DNA of 64,000 nt from positions 19,451 to 83,450 of the forward strand of contig NZ_JRPC02000009.1 of NCBI RefSeq assembly GCF_000765745.2, read 5' to 3'. The stretch is from Helicobacter apodemus (GTDB taxonomy: Bacteria > Campylobacterota > Campylobacteria > Campylobacterales > Helicobacteraceae). Both the position numbers and the translations under genes were made by a program. Numbering within the stretch: the stretch's first letter is position 1; each line of letters opens with the position of its first letter. Positions 30,079 through 39,868 of the stretch are shown piece by piece. The notes beneath the pieces are model-generated. The model was not told the DNA's origin. It did no database searches and saw only the letters and a list, made by a program, of their open reading frames with translations.

Positions 30079-31908
30079 TTATTGCAAGAGATTATAAATC
30101 TCTAAAGCTTTTTTAGAATCCACCACTTTTTGCAATTCCTCCAAACTTGCTTGATAAATAGATTGAAAGTCTCCAAAATAAGCTAAAAGTTTCTTTTGTG
30201 TGCTTTTACCAATACCTTTTAACTCTAAAATCTTGCTTTTATGCATTGTCTTTTGTTTTTGTTTTTGGTGAAAGGTAATAGCGAAACGATGGGCTTCATC
30301 CCGTAATTTTTGTAAAAATTGCAAACGTTTATCGCTAACTTTAAGCCGATATTCCCTTAAACACTCATCCCTTAATACATCCCTAGCTCCACCCTTAGCA
30401 CGATGGGCTTTAAAATCAATTTTTTCTTTAGCAATGCCTATCACTTCAATATTTACCCCCACACTTTGCAACAATTCTTTAGCTAAATTTATCTGCCCCG
30501 ACCCTCCATCTAAAAGCCATAAATCTGGAGGGAAATCTAGGGAAAAAGATTCAATGCGTCTTGCAAGCATTTCACGCATTTGGGAGTATTCATCACTTCC
30601 ACTTAATGTATAATGCCGATAAGATTTTTTAATAAAACCCTCTTCATAAACAATCATAGCCCCAACACTCTGAGCACCCCTATGGTGGGAGGTATCAAAC
30701 ACTTCAATCCGATAAGGAATGTTTTGCAGTCCTAATAATGCTTTCAAATCCCTTAAGATGTTTTCTTCTTGGTTAGTAGTTAATCTTAGAGCTTCTTTAG
30801 CATTTTGCAAAGCAAGGTTACAAAGCCTTTTTTTCTCTCCATTTTTGGGGAAATGGATAGAAATTTTTCTTTGCAATTGCAAAAACAAGAAATTCTCTAA
30901 TTCCTGCTTGACCTCGCCTAAATCATAGGGAATTAATATATGTTTGGGGATTAAGGGTAAATCCTTATGGTAATAATCAATGAGTGCTTGTTTATAAATC
31001 TCCACTATTTCAAATCCATAGTCACTTTTAATGTTTTGTAAAGCACTAGAGACAATCCTCCCATTACGCATAAAAAACTTCACTAAAACCCCTCTTTTCT
31101 CTTCTAACACAAGCGCAAAAATATCCAAATCCTCCAATCTAGCAAAATCCACACTAGAGAGGGGGTTAATCTGCTGAATTTTTAGGATTCTATCGCGTAA
31201 AATCATCGCTTCTTCAAAACGCAAATGTTGCGATAAAAACTCCATTTTTTCTTCTAGTTTTGTAAGAATCTTTTTGGGATTTTCTATACATTCTAAGGCT
31301 TTTTCTAAAATTTTTGCGTATTCTTCTTGACTCACCCTCCCCTCACAAGGTGCTAAACAACGTTTGATTTGATAAAACAAACAAGCCTTTTTACCGCGGA
31401 TGCAACTCTCCTTTTGCACAAGCGGAAAAAACTCATAAAGACAATCCAACAAATCCCTTCCTCCACTAGAATAAGGACCAAAATAACGAATGTTTTGTGT
31501 TTTTTTCATTACTTTACGCGTCAAAACTATACGCGGATAATCTTGGCTTTTATCCACACATAAATAAGGATAAGTTTTATCATCACGTAAGAGGATATTA
31601 TACTTAGGCTTTAATTGCTTAATAAGAGAGTTTTCCAAAATAAGTGCATCGTGTTCATTTTCTACAAGAATATAACGCAATGTAGCCACTTGTGAGACCA
31701 TTTGTGTAATTCTTGGGCTTAAATTGGGCGCAACACTAAGTTTGGGGGTAAATCGGAAATAGCTTTTAATGCGATTTTTTAAATTCCTAGCTTTTCCGAC
31801 ATAAAGCAATCTCCCCTCACTATCAAAATAATGATATACGCCACTTTGTGAGGGGATTTTTTTTAATTCTTTTAAAAGATATTCATTTAAAGGTGTTAAT
31901 GGTTGCAT
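30079..31908 (-). CDS. uvrC: UvrABC system protein C
   Basis: Makes both incisions in nucleotide excision repair. 609 residues: GIY-YIG nuclease at about 15-95 (QSGVYHYFDSEGRLLYVGKA), UVR domain (LEEKMEFLSQHLRFEEAMIL), RNase H-like nuclease (IEVFDTSHHRGAQSVGAMIV with its Asp), and a C-terminal helix-hairpin-helix (LKGIGKSTQKKLLAYFG). It overlaps the upstream DciA-like gene by 13 bp. Confidence 0.97.
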   Translation of the reverse strand: MQPLTPLNEYLLKELKKIPSQSGVYHYFDSEGRLLYVGKARNLKNRIKSYFRFTPKLSVAPNLSPRITQMVSQVATLRYILVENEHDALILENSLIKQLKPKYNILLRDDKTYPYLCVDKSQDYPRIVLTRKVMKKTQNIRYFGPYSSGGRDLLDCLYEFFPLVQKESCIRGKKACLFYQIKRCLAPCEGRVSQEEYAKILEKALECIENPKKILTKLEEKMEFLSQHLRFEEAMILRDRILKIQQINPLSSVDFARLEDLDIFALVLEEKRGVLVKFFMRNGRIVSSALQNIKSDYGFEIVEIYKQALIDYYHKDLPLIPKHILIPYDLGEVKQELENFLFLQLQRKISIHFPKNGEKKRLCNLALQNAKEALRLTTNQEENILRDLKALLGLQNIPYRIEVFDTSHHRGAQSVGAMIVYEEGFIKKSYRHYTLSGSDEYSQMREMLARRIESFSLDFPPDLWLLDGGSGQINLAKELLQSVGVNIEVIGIAKEKIDFKAHRAKGGARDVLRDECLREYRLKVSDKRLQFLQKLRDEAHRFAITFHQKQKQKTMHKSKILELKGIGKSTQKKLLAYFGDFQSIYQASLEELQKVVDSKKALEIYNLLQ

Positions 31909-32336
31909 AAAATAGCTTTTCTAATCGATTCAAAAATTTCTCTAATTTCTTTATCTTTGGCTAGATTTTTAAAATCCCCCTTAGCTATTTCCCCATAAAC
32001 TTCCAAATTCTCTGCTTGTTGTGTTTGGGATTTTTGGTAGGCATTATTACTCACAAAAGCTTTAATATCCATAACCCCCAATAATTCCTCTTTGCTTTGT
32101 TGGTATTGCTTTAATAACTGCTTTATTATTGTTAGTTTATAATCAAACTCCTGTTTATAACAAGGATGTTTTAAAGCAAAAAATAAAACTTGGTTTTTGA
32201 TATAACAAAAACAAACACCATCACGCAAACTTTTAGGCAAAGTCCATAGAAACCTTTTGATTTGTTGAGTTTGGTGAAGTTTTTGATAAGAAGGAGTATT
32301 AAAGAGATGAGACAAAATTTGCGATACCTTTTTCAT
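31896..32336 (-). CDS. DUF721/DciA-like protein
   Basis: 146 residues. The N terminus (KKVSQILSHLF) and the middle (CYIKNQVLFFALKHPCYKQEFDYKLTIIKQLLKQY) have the pattern of the DUF721 family: a basic helix followed by a KH-like strand-helix that in other bacteria (DciA) loads the replicative helicase. Similarity is pattern-level, so a different nucleic-acid-binding role is possible. Its 5' end overlaps a divergent small lipoprotein gene by 30 bp and its 3' end overlaps uvrC. Confidence 0.5.
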   Translation of the reverse strand: MKKVSQILSHLFNTPSYQKLHQTQQIKRFLWTLPKSLRDGVCFCYIKNQVLFFALKHPCYKQEFDYKLTIIKQLLKQYQQSKEELLGVMDIKAFVSNNAYQKSQTQQAENLEVYGEIAKGDFKNLAKDKEIREIFESIRKAILCNH

Positions 32337-32432
32337 ATGCTGATTATAGCACAGATTACATTCTTTAATGGATGTGGCTTTAAAGACGACCCTTTTAGAG
32401 ATACTAACACTAGTGCTAAAGGGGACTACTAA
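32307..32432 (+). CDS. Small putative lipoprotein upstream of nadB
   Basis: A 41-residue frame that is easy to miss: MRQNLRYLFHMLIIAQITFF then NGCGFKDDPFRD. It has a basic start, a hydrophobic core and a Cys in a lipobox-like position, and CGFKDDPF resembles the short CGxKxP-type lipoproteins related to LptM/YifL. An AAGGAG lies 10 bp upstream of the ATG. The stop overlaps the nadB start (TAATG), giving translational coupling. The first 30 bp are antisense to the start of the DciA-like gene. Function not known. Confidence 0.6.
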   Translation: MRQNLRYLFHMLIIAQITFFNGCGFKDDPFRDTNTSAKGDY

Positions 32433-33895
32433 TGCCTTATGATGTTATTATCATTGGTGCTGGAGTTGCAGGACTTTATGCTTCCTTAAACTTACCTAAA
32501 AATCTTAAAGTCCTTATTCTTTGCAAAGACCAACCTTGGGAGTGCAATACCTTTTATGCACAAGGTGGAATTGCTGTTGCAAAGGATAAAAAAGATATTC
32601 CTTTACATATTAATGATACCCTAAAAGCAGGGGCTGGTATGTGTGATGAAAAAATTGTCAAACTCCTTAGCCAAGAGAGCTTAGAGGTATTAGAAGATTT
32701 AATTGCTAAAGAAATCCCATTTGATAGAGATAAGGAGGGGAATTTACTCTTTACCAAGGAAGCTGCTCATAGCACTTCTAGGATTATACACGCTGGAGGA
32801 GATTGCACAGGTAGAGTTATACATAGTCATCTTATCTCACAAATCTCCCATACTCTATGGAAAAACGCCACCGTTACAGAGCTGCTTATAGATAACAATC
32901 ACTGCTATGGCGTAAGTGTATTAACCAAAAGAGGAAATTATAATCTGTATGCAAAAAATATTATTTTAGCAAGTGGGGGCATAGGTGCTTTATTTGAATA
33001 CCATACCAATGCCTATACAATCTCTAGTGAATTACACGGGATGATTTTAGAAAATGGCTTAGAGCTTCAAGATATGGAAATGCTACAATTTCATCCCACT
33101 GTATTTGTCAAAACGCCTTATGCTAGGAAAATGCTCCTTAGTGAAGCCCTAAGGGGCGAAGGGGCTTATATCATAGATTTTTGGGGAAAGCGATTTTTAT
33201 TTGATTATGATGATAAAGGAGAGCTTGCTTCAAGGGATAAAGTTGCACGTTCTATTTATGATTATAAATTACAACTTTTGCAAAAATACCCTGCTAATTC
33301 TCAAGAATCCGAAGTTTATTTAGATTTAAGTGCCTTCTCTAAAGATTATTTTCAGACAAGATTCCCTAATATCGCCCGTAATCTTAACGCATTTGGCTTT
33401 GATTTACCTAAAGATAAAATCCCTATCTCCCCTGCCTTTCATTATTGTATGGGGGGTATTAAATCCGATGAAAGGGGCAAGGTATTACATATGGATAATC
33501 TCTATGCTATAGGAGAGTGTGCCTGCACAGGAGTGCATGGAGCTAATCGTCTTGCCTCAAATTCCCTTTTAGAAGCTCTTGTATTTGCGCGTCGTGCTAC
33601 ATTAGATATTTTAGGAAAAGAAAGCAGCCTTAATAAGAGGGAGTTTCCACTCCATACCCAAACCCTCCATAAAGAACAAGATGAAAACCTCAAAACTATT
33701 TTACGCAATCTTATGTGGAATAAAGTTGGTATTATTCGCAAAAAAAGCGACCTTAATGAAGCCTTAGGAGGCATTGAAGTTATGTTACAAAGCGGTGTTG
33801 GGAGACTTTTGAAACTGCGTTTATTAACTGCTAAAAATATTGTTGAATCAGCGCTCAAACGTTCCCATTCTGTTGGCGCACATTATATGCAATAA
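32432..33895 (+). CDS. nadB: L-aspartate oxidase
   Basis: FAD enzyme oxidising aspartate to iminoaspartate for NAD synthesis (partner NadA). 487 residues. [13 protein letters not shown] at the N terminus, [80 protein letters not shown] and [21 protein letters not shown] are all family blocks. It is coupled to the small lipoprotein gene ahead of it. Confidence 0.96.
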   Translation: MPYDVIIIGAGVAGLYASLNLPKNLKVLILCKDQPWECNTFYAQGGIAVAKDKKDIPLHINDTLKAGAGMCDEKIVKLLSQESLEVLEDLIAKEIPFDRDKEGNLLFTKEAAHSTSRIIHAGGDCTGRVIHSHLISQISHTLWKNATVTELLIDNNHCYGVSVLTKRGNYNLYAKNIILASGGIGALFEYHTNAYTISSELHGMILENGLELQDMEMLQFHPTVFVKTPYARKMLLSEALRGEGAYIIDFWGKRFLFDYDDKGELASRDKVARSIYDYKLQLLQKYPANSQESEVYLDLSAFSKDYFQTRFPNIARNLNAFGFDLPKDKIPISPAFHYCMGGIKSDERGKVLHMDNLYAIGECACTGVHGANRLASNSLLEALVFARRATLDILGKESSLNKREFPLHTQTLHKEQDENLKTILRNLMWNKVGIIRKKSDLNEALGGIEVMLQSGVGRLLKLRLLTAKNIVESALKRSHSVGAHYMQ

Positions 33896-33963
33896 GCAAT
33901 ATTTTCTTAAGTTATAAGTTAATCTTAAATAAGATTCTCCATAAATTTTCATTAGGGATTTTT

Positions 33964-36900
33964 ATGAATAATTTACAAATTTTAGTGCTAGATTTTGGCT
34001 CTCAATACACACAGCTTATCGCAAGGCGTTTGCGTGAATATGGCGTTTATACCGAGATTGTCCCTTATTTTGAAAAGCTAGATTCTATCAAAGCTAAGAA
34101 TCCTAAAGGTATTATCCTAAGCGGAGGACCTGCAAGCGTGTATGAAAAAGACGCCTACAAGCCTGATTCTAAGATTTTCACGCTTGGAATTCCAATTTTG
34201 GGAATCTGCTATGGTATGCAGCTTATTGCTCAACATTTTGGTGGGCGCGTGATGAGGGCAGAAGCACAAGAGTTTGGCAAGGCGGTGTTAGAGATAAAAG
34301 ATAAAGCAAATAGGCTTTTTAAAGGAGTGAAGCAAGATTCTATCGTATGGATGAGCCACGCAGATAAGGTGGAATCTATCCCGCAAGGCTTTGTAGAGCT
34401 TGCAAAATCGGGTAACACGCACTATTGTGCTATTGCGGATTACAAGTGCAAGATTTATGCCTTGCAGTTTCACCCCGAAGTTGTACATAGCGAGTGTGGG
34501 GGGCAGATGTTGCGTAATTTTGCAGTGGGGATTTGTGGTGCGGATACAAGTTGGAATATGCGAAACTTTGCACAAAATGAAATTGTAAAATTGCGCCAAA
34601 TCGTGTATGGAAGTGGGGTTAGGCAATGTGTGAATCCTGCTTTTAAAACCATAAAAGAAGCTTTTAAAGAAATAGGCAAAGCACAAGTGATAAAAAAGCT
34701 TCTTAAAATTTGGGAAGATTCTGTAAGAGCCACGCAAGAAGTGAGTGAGGAATTTATCACCCATAGACGTAAAGAGATAGAAAAAGATTATATTGCAAAG
34801 GCAGAGGAAATACTGATATGCACGACAACAGAGGAGTGGCTAGGCTTTATTGCGGTGCAAAAAAATGAAATTACTTTGCTTTTTATCGCTCCGCAATATT
34901 TTGGCAAAGGGATTGGCAAAGCATTACTTAAAGAGACTTTGAATCGGCATTTATACCCATTTGAAAAAATCAAACTTAATAGTCGTAAGCAAGCCATCTC
35001 TTATTATAGTAAACTAGGTTTTTACAAAGCAGGAGAACCCTTTTGCGTTGGAAATTATCGGGAGATTATGCTAACGCCTATGGAGGTAGCAAGGGAGGAC
35101 TTAGAGTGTGCCTTGGAATCCCTAAGGGATTCTTTGCATTTTATCACCTTTGTAGAAGCCTTTAAGCACATTGGTAAAGCACAAGCCATAGAAAGGCTTG
35201 TTGAAATCTGGGAGCAGGGCGCAAGAGTCACCCACAAAGATTTAAGCGAAGATGAAATCGCGGATATGAGGGAGGAGATACGAGAGGCTGTTTTAGAATC
35301 CAAAATTCTACTGATAGTGCAAAAAAATGGGGAATGGTTAGGCTTTATTGCAGTAGAAAAAAATGAAATTGCAATGCTTTTTGTTGCGCCGAGTGCCTTT
35401 AAAAGTGGGGTGGGTAAAGCTCTGCTGCAAGAAGCATTTACGCGATATTTAGGCAAATATAAAGTGATAAAGGTAGCAAGTTTAGAGTGGGCTTTGGGAT
35501 TCTATCAAGCTTTAGGATTTGCAAAAACAGGAGAGAAACCTATCCCCGCAGGGAGTGCAGGTGCATTTTCACCCGAGCTTATCCCACTAAATATTACGAG
35601 TGAGAGTTTGCAAAAGTCTTTAGGGCTTGAGGCGCAAGATTCAAATGAGGGCGTGCGTGAAAAGGTGCGTTGCCCTTGGGCGACCGATAAGGACGAGGCG
35701 GCACGCAAACTCTATGAAAACTATCACGATTATGAGTGGGGCGAACCACTCCACGAGGATAAGAAACTCTTTGAATTTTTGATTTTAGAGGGTTTTCAAG
35801 CGGGGCTTAGTTGGATTACAATCCTTAAAAAGCGTGAGGCTTTTAGGGCGGCATTTGATGACTTTGATTACCATAAAATCGCCGCTTATGATGAGGGTAA
35901 AATAGAATCTCTAATGCAGCACAAGGGGATTATTAGGAATCGTGCCAAAATAGAATCTGCGATTTCTAATGCTAAGGCATTTATGGCGGTGCAAAGGGAG
36001 TTTAGAAGCTTTGATAGGTATATTTGGGGCTTTGTGGGAGGTAAGCCTATCGTCAATACCTTTGAGAGTATCGCGGATTTACCCGCTTCCACGCCCCTTT
36101 CAGATACAATTGCTAAGGATTTGAAAAAGCGCGGATTTAAGTTTGTTGGTACTACGATTGTCTATGCGTTTATGCAGGCGGTGGGAATGGTGAATGACCA
36201 CCTTACCTCGTGCTTTAAGCGCAATTCGTCTTTGGGTATGCAATGCGATAAGGTTTTGGATTTTTCGCAAGGCATGGACACCAAGTCCGCTAACCTTACA
36301 AAAAATCCAAAAAATTTACACAGCCACACCGCAAACACTAGAATTGTGGATTCTCAACATACAGAATCTAGCGACACTAAAGGGCAAAATCATTTAGAAT
36401 CTGGTGCAGATTCAGGTTCGGCAGTATCAAGAGATTATCAAGAGCAAGATAACATTGAGGCGGAAGCAGTTGAGATGAGAAAGGGTGGCTTTCAAGGCGG
36501 AGGCGAAGGGAGTTTATTAGACATAAATGACCAAGCCGACAACTCAGAATCTGCTCTTTATCGCTCAAATGCAACGCTTTCTAAGGTTTTGTGTGCAGTG
36601 AGTGGGGGGGTAGATTCTAGCGTTGTCGCGACGTTGCTCCACCGCGCAATAGGGGGTGACCTTATTCCGGTGTTTGTGGATACTGGGCTTTTGCGCAAAG
36701 GCGAGAGAGAGGCAGTAGAGAAAATGTTTAGAGAAAACCTCAAAGTGCCACTAATCACTGCGGACGCTAGTGCGTTGTTTTTAAGCCGCCTTAAAGGTGT
36801 GATTGAGCCAGAGAAAAAGCGTAAAATCATCGGTGAGACCTTTATTGAAGTTTTTGAAAAAGAGGCAAAAAAGCACAATACCAAAGGCGAGATAAAATTC

Positions 36901-37482
36901 CTCGCACAAGGCACACTTTATCCTGATGTGATAGAATCTGTGAGCGTCAAAGGTCCATCTAAGACGATAAAAAGCCACCATAATGTCGGCGGACTGCCGG
37001 AGTGGATGAAGTTTGAGCTGATTGAGCCATTACGAGAGCTATTTAAAGATGAAGTGAGGGCGTTAGGGCGAGAGCTAGGAATGCCTGAATCTATGCTAAT
37101 GCGCCACCCATTCCCGGGACCAGGACTAGCCATACGCATTATGGGAGAGGTGAATAAGGCGGATTTGGATTTGCTGCGTGAGGCGGATTCTATCTTTATA
37201 GAGGAACTGCAAAAACAAGGGTATTATGATAAAGTATGGCAGGCGTTTTGTGTGCTGCTCAATGTGCGGAGCGTGGGTGTAATGGGCGATAATCGCACTT
37301 ATGATAATACAATTTGTGTGCGTGCGGTGGAAGCGATTGATGGAATGACAGCGACTTTTGCGCATTTGCCCCACGATTTTTTAGAATCTGTAAGTAATAG
37401 AATCGTCAATGAAGTAGAGGGCATTAACCGCGTGGTGTATGATATAACTTCTAAACCCCCGGGCACGATTGAGTGGGAGTGA
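33964..37482 (+). CDS. guaA: GMP synthase with inserted GNAT-GNAT-Tag domains
   Basis: Amidates XMP to GMP. Normal GuaA is about 510-525 residues; this one has 1172. Residues 1-195 are the glutamine amidotransferase (nucleophile Cys82 in GICYGMQL; His170 and Glu172 in FHPEV). Residues 873-1172 are the ATP-pyrophosphatase (SGGVDSS at 880-886) and dimerisation domain, ending in PPGTIEWE. Between them lie two duplicated GNAT acetyltransferase-like domains (about 220-375 and 395-545; [19 protein letters not shown] and [19 protein letters not shown]), a complete 3-methyladenine DNA glycosylase I (about 569-752; [44 protein letters not shown], zinc Cys/His kept), and a polar linker (753-872). There is no frameshift. 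I recall an over-long guaA in H. hepaticus. G+C is higher here than in flanking genes. Confidence 0.93.
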   Translation: MNNLQILVLDFGSQYTQLIARRLREYGVYTEIVPYFEKLDSIKAKNPKGIILSGGPASVYEKDAYKPDSKIFTLGIPILGICYGMQLIAQHFGGRVMRAEAQEFGKAVLEIKDKANRLFKGVKQDSIVWMSHADKVESIPQGFVELAKSGNTHYCAIADYKCKIYALQFHPEVVHSECGGQMLRNFAVGICGADTSWNMRNFAQNEIVKLRQIVYGSGVRQCVNPAFKTIKEAFKEIGKAQVIKKLLKIWEDSVRATQEVSEEFITHRRKEIEKDYIAKAEEILICTTTEEWLGFIAVQKNEITLLFIAPQYFGKGIGKALLKETLNRHLYPFEKIKLNSRKQAISYYSKLGFYKAGEPFCVGNYREIMLTPMEVAREDLECALESLRDSLHFITFVEAFKHIGKAQAIERLVEIWEQGARVTHKDLSEDEIADMREEIREAVLESKILLIVQKNGEWLGFIAVEKNEIAMLFVAPSAFKSGVGKALLQEAFTRYLGKYKVIKVASLEWALGFYQALGFAKTGEKPIPAGSAGAFSPELIPLNITSESLQKSLGLEAQDSNEGVREKVRCPWATDKDEAARKLYENYHDYEWGEPLHEDKKLFEFLILEGFQAGLSWITILKKREAFRAAFDDFDYHKIAAYDEGKIESLMQHKGIIRNRAKIESAISNAKAFMAVQREFRSFDRYIWGFVGGKPIVNTFESIADLPASTPLSDTIAKDLKKRGFKFVGTTIVYAFMQAVGMVNDHLTSCFKRNSSLGMQCDKVLDFSQGMDTKSANLTKNPKNLHSHTANTRIVDSQHTESSDTKGQNHLESGADSGSAVSRDYQEQDNIEAEAVEMRKGGFQGGGEGSLLDINDQADNSESALYRSNATLSKVLCAVSGGVDSSVVATLLHRAIGGDLIPVFVDTGLLRKGEREAVEKMFRENLKVPLITADASALFLSRLKGVIEPEKKRKIIGETFIEVFEKEAKKHNTKGEIKFLAQGTLYPDVIESVSVKGPSKTIKSHHNVGGLPEWMKFELIEPLRELFKDEVRALGRELGMPESMLMRHPFPGPGLAIRIMGEVNKADLDLLREADSIFIEELQKQGYYDKVWQAFCVLLNVRSVGVMGDNRTYDNTICVRAVEAIDGMTATFAHLPHDFLESVSNRIVNEVEGINRVVYDITSKPPGTIEWE
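37396..37480 (+). repeat. guaA 3'-end repeat, copy 1 (in guaA)
   Basis: The last 85 bp of guaA, encoding [16 protein letters not shown] then [12 protein letters not shown], up to the first T of the stop codon. It is the reference for two further copies at 39173-39230 and 41034-41118. Its end (GAGTGGGAGT) supplies GGGAG as Shine-Dalgarno 8 bp ahead of the ATG of the next gene at 37488. Confidence 0.95.
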
Positions 37483-37487
37483 GTGGA

Positions 37488-38318
37488 ATGATAAATACTT
37501 TACCCTTTGATAAATTTTTACAGACTCTTCAAACAAGCAATAGAACTTTGGATTTTTTTGTAGATTGGCAAAAATGTCTCAAAAATAAAAATGAGATAAG
37601 CATAGCTTTAAATCATTTGAATTTTTTACTTGGAAAAGATACACAAGAGCTAAAAATTTATATTAAAAGCCTTTTTGAAGAATATCCCAAAGCTTTTAGT
37701 GTTTTAAATATTCTCATTGCTGTGAGAGATAGAAATGATTTGGTGCTTGATGTTGATGGTAATTTTTACCCTTTAAATTCTTATTTTGAAAATTGTGAAA
37801 AAATTTATGAGTTCATTTGTCAAACAGGTTTGGAGCAAATTTTTTGCAATAGAAATATTAAAGATTTAAATGATTTCGTTTTTGGTATAGAAGTTGGGCT
37901 TGATAGTAATGCGAGAAAAAATCGTAGCGGAAAGGCTATGGAAACTTATCTTGGCAGTCTTTTTGCTAATGCTCAATTAAGTTTCGAAGAACAAGTTGAT
38001 ATTAGAAATTTTAAGGATTTACACCAAGCTTTTGGAGATGATATTAAAAAGTTTGATTTTGTTATTTTTGGCAAAGATACAAATTATTTTATAGAATCTA
38101 ACTTTTATGCAGGTGGTGGAAGTAAGCTTAATGAAGTAGCGAGAGCCTATCAAGATTTAGCTCCAAAATTTGAAATATTTTCAAATTATGAATTTATTTG
38201 GATAACTGATGGCAAAGGTTGGTTGAGTGCCAAAAACAAACTTCAAGAAGCTTATAAATATGTAGAAATCTATAATTTAAGCAATATAGGTAATTTTATA
38301 CAAAAGGTTAGAAAATGA
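37488..38318 (+). CDS. Type II restriction endonuclease, DpnII/MboI-like (predicted GATC)
   Basis: 276 residues from ATG 37488; a GTG start inside guaA at 37473 is possible but less likely. LDFFVDWQKCLKNKNEISIALNHLNFLLG, FGIEVGLDSNARKNRSGKAME, and the nuclease-core KKFDFVIFGKDTNYFIESNFY followed by WITDGKGW match the DpnII nuclease family (as in HpyAIII of H. pylori, from memory). Expected to cut unmethylated GATC. It starts 6 bp after the guaA stop, with guaA's terminal GGGAG as its ribosome-binding site. G+C is far lower than guaA. Its partner methyltransferase overlaps by 4 bp. Confidence 0.85.
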   Translation: MINTLPFDKFLQTLQTSNRTLDFFVDWQKCLKNKNEISIALNHLNFLLGKDTQELKIYIKSLFEEYPKAFSVLNILIAVRDRNDLVLDVDGNFYPLNSYFENCEKIYEFICQTGLEQIFCNRNIKDLNDFVFGIEVGLDSNARKNRSGKAMETYLGSLFANAQLSFEEQVDIRNFKDLHQAFGDDIKKFDFVIFGKDTNYFIESNFYAGGGSKLNEVARAYQDLAPKFEIFSNYEFIWITDGKGWLSAKNKLQEAYKYVEIYNLSNIGNFIQKVRK

Positions 38319-39232
38319 AAACACCATATTCTAGCAAAGTTTTTCACCCTATTTTTATGAGTGAAGATAAACTTTTTAAGCTTTATCAAGGAGATTGTAA
38401 TGAGATTTTGCCTCAATTTGAAAATAAATTTGATCTAATTTTTGCTGATCCTCCCTATTTTCTCTCCAATGATGGTTTAAGCATACAAAGTGGAAAAATT
38501 GTAAGTGTGAATAAGGGCGAATGGGATAAGGGAGAAAATATCAGTGATATTGATGAATTTAATTTACAATGGATAAGCAATGCAAAAAAAGCTTTAAAAA
38601 ATACGGGGAGTATTTTAATTAGCGGAACTTATCACAATATTTTTTCTTTAGGTGGCATCTTGCAAAAACTTGATTTTAAAATTTTAAATATCATCACTTG
38701 GCAAAAGACAAATCCTCCTCCAAATTTTAGTTGTCGTTATCTCACACATTCAACAGAACAAATCATTTGGGCAAGAAAAAGCCCTAAACATAAACATATT
38801 TTTAATTATGAAATTTTAAAAAAACTTAATGGAGACAAACAAATGCGTGATGTGTGGAGTTTTCCAGCCATTGCACCTTGGGAGAAAAGCTTTGGCAAAC
38901 ATCCAACACAAAAGCCTCTAGCCCTTTTGGTACGATTGCTTTTAATGGCAAGCGACAGAGATTCTGTTGTTTGCGATCCTTTTAGTGGAAGCTCTACCAC
39001 AGGAATAGCCGCTAATCTTTTAAATAGGAGATTTATTGGCATAGAAAAAGAAAATGAGTTTATAAAAATATCAATGAATAGAAAGATAGAGTTAGAAAAA
39101 AATATTGAGACAATAAAAAATAAAATTAATGACTTAAGGTTTTTAGAAAGTGTGGGCTTATTTGCAATAAATATTAACCGCGTAGTGTATGATATAACTT
39201 CTAAACCCCCGGGCACGATTGAGTGGGAGTAG
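38315..39232 (+). CDS. Beta-class adenine-N6 DNA methyltransferase fused to a guaA-derived tail
   Basis: 305 residues. Catalytic motif IV comes first (LIFADPPYFLSNDG), then VNKGEWDK, SILISGTYHNIF, HPTQKPLALLVRLL and the SAM motif CDPFSGSSTTGIAANLL: the beta order of the DpnA/M.MboI group, in keeping with a GATC specificity shared with the upstream nuclease. The final 20 or so residues ([18 protein letters not shown]) are not part of any methyltransferase; they are the exact C terminus of GuaA in the same reading frame. The enzyme should be active because all motifs precede the tail. Confidence 0.88.
   Translation: MKTPYSSKVFHPIFMSEDKLFKLYQGDCNEILPQFENKFDLIFADPPYFLSNDGLSIQSGKIVSVNKGEWDKGENISDIDEFNLQWISNAKKALKNTGSILISGTYHNIFSLGGILQKLDFKILNIITWQKTNPPPNFSCRYLTHSTEQIIWARKSPKHKHIFNYEILKKLNGDKQMRDVWSFPAIAPWEKSFGKHPTQKPLALLVRLLLMASDRDSVVCDPFSGSSTTGIAANLLNRRFIGIEKENEFIKISMNRKIELEKNIETIKNKINDLRFLESVGLFAININRVVYDITSKPPGTIEWE
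39173..39230 (+). repeat. guaA 3'-end repeat, copy 2
   Basis: 58 bp identical to guaA 37423-37480 except one silent G-to-A change. It is fused in frame to the end of the first methyltransferase and again ends at the first T of the stop codon. The following bases complete TAG, and the next gene's ATG lies 5 bp after the repeat with GGGAG and AGGA ahead of it. Confidence 0.95.
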
Positions 39233-39235
39233 GAA

Positions 39236-39868
39236 ATGAGTGAAAATAAAACTACATTGCCCAATCTATTAAATAAAATGGTAGATTTTTTGAGAAAACA
39301 GAACTTACAATTAAGTAGTCAAAGTCGCGATGGGCGGATAAATTCAGCTTTTAATGAAGATGAAATCTTTAGACTTTTAGAAGCAAATTTTACTATAAAC
39401 CGCCCAAATATGCGTGATTGGATAGATTTTAGCTTTTATGAAAATGATGTGTTTTATCCTGTAAATATTAAAGTTAGCACAACAAAAACAACCGATAATC
39501 TCAACTGCAAACTTGGAATCTATTACGCTTTAACAGGCAAAATTCCACCTTTTAATAATGGCGTAAGCTGGGAAGTGTATTTTAAAACTTTGAGTGAGAA
39601 CTTAGAATCAAATAGCAAAGATTATTATTTTTTAATAGTAAATAAAGATACTCCTAGCGATGTATTTGCTACTTCGCTCAAAAGTTTAGAATCTATTTTG
39701 CCAAATGGTAATAATCTCCCCTTTCAAGCAAAATGGGACAATAATCGCAAACTGATAAATAGAGATTTTGAAAGTGCAAAAGCCTTTTTGCTTGGAACTT
39801 TTGAGGAATCTTTAAAGCTTCGGGCTGATGCTTATTTGCATTTTAGGACATATTTTTATGAATCTTGA
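39236..39868 (+). CDS. Probable type II restriction endonuclease (cassette 2)
   Basis: 210 residues. [21 protein letters not shown] followed by STTKTTDN and IYYALTG resembles the nuclease core of a group of type II enzymes in which the PD-(D/E)xK signature is written as an Asp, then N-I-K; the usual acidic residue before I-K is Asn here. It sits directly before a methyltransferase it overlaps by 11 bp, the normal layout of a restriction partner. Recognition site unknown. Start follows copy 2 of the guaA repeat. Confidence 0.65.
   Translation: MSENKTTLPNLLNKMVDFLRKQNLQLSSQSRDGRINSAFNEDEIFRLLEANFTINRPNMRDWIDFSFYENDVFYPVNIKVSTTKTTDNLNCKLGIYYALTGKIPPFNNGVSWEVYFKTLSENLESNSKDYYFLIVNKDTPSDVFATSLKSLESILPNGNNLPFQAKWDNNRKLINRDFESAKAFLLGTFEESLKLRADAYLHFRTYFYES

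Noticed and set aside
36604..36610. Seven-G run in the ATP-pyrophosphatase P-loop codons of guaA as a phase switch
   Set aside because: It encodes the obligatory Ser-Gly-Gly-Val-Asp motif and the gene is essential for guanine nucleotide synthesis; length is moderate. Slippage is possible but not supported as a designed switch.
34230..37374. Many antisense ORFs of 60-160 codons opposite guaA
   Set aside because: They follow codon-position bias of guaA, lack ribosome-binding sites and have no recognisable domains; the sense frame is fully explained by GATase, GNAT, Tag and ATP-PPase motifs.
37473..37487. GTG start for the DpnII-like nuclease inside guaA
   Set aside because: It would lie within the guaA repeat; ATG 37488 has a well-placed GGGAG and matches the pattern at the other two junctions.
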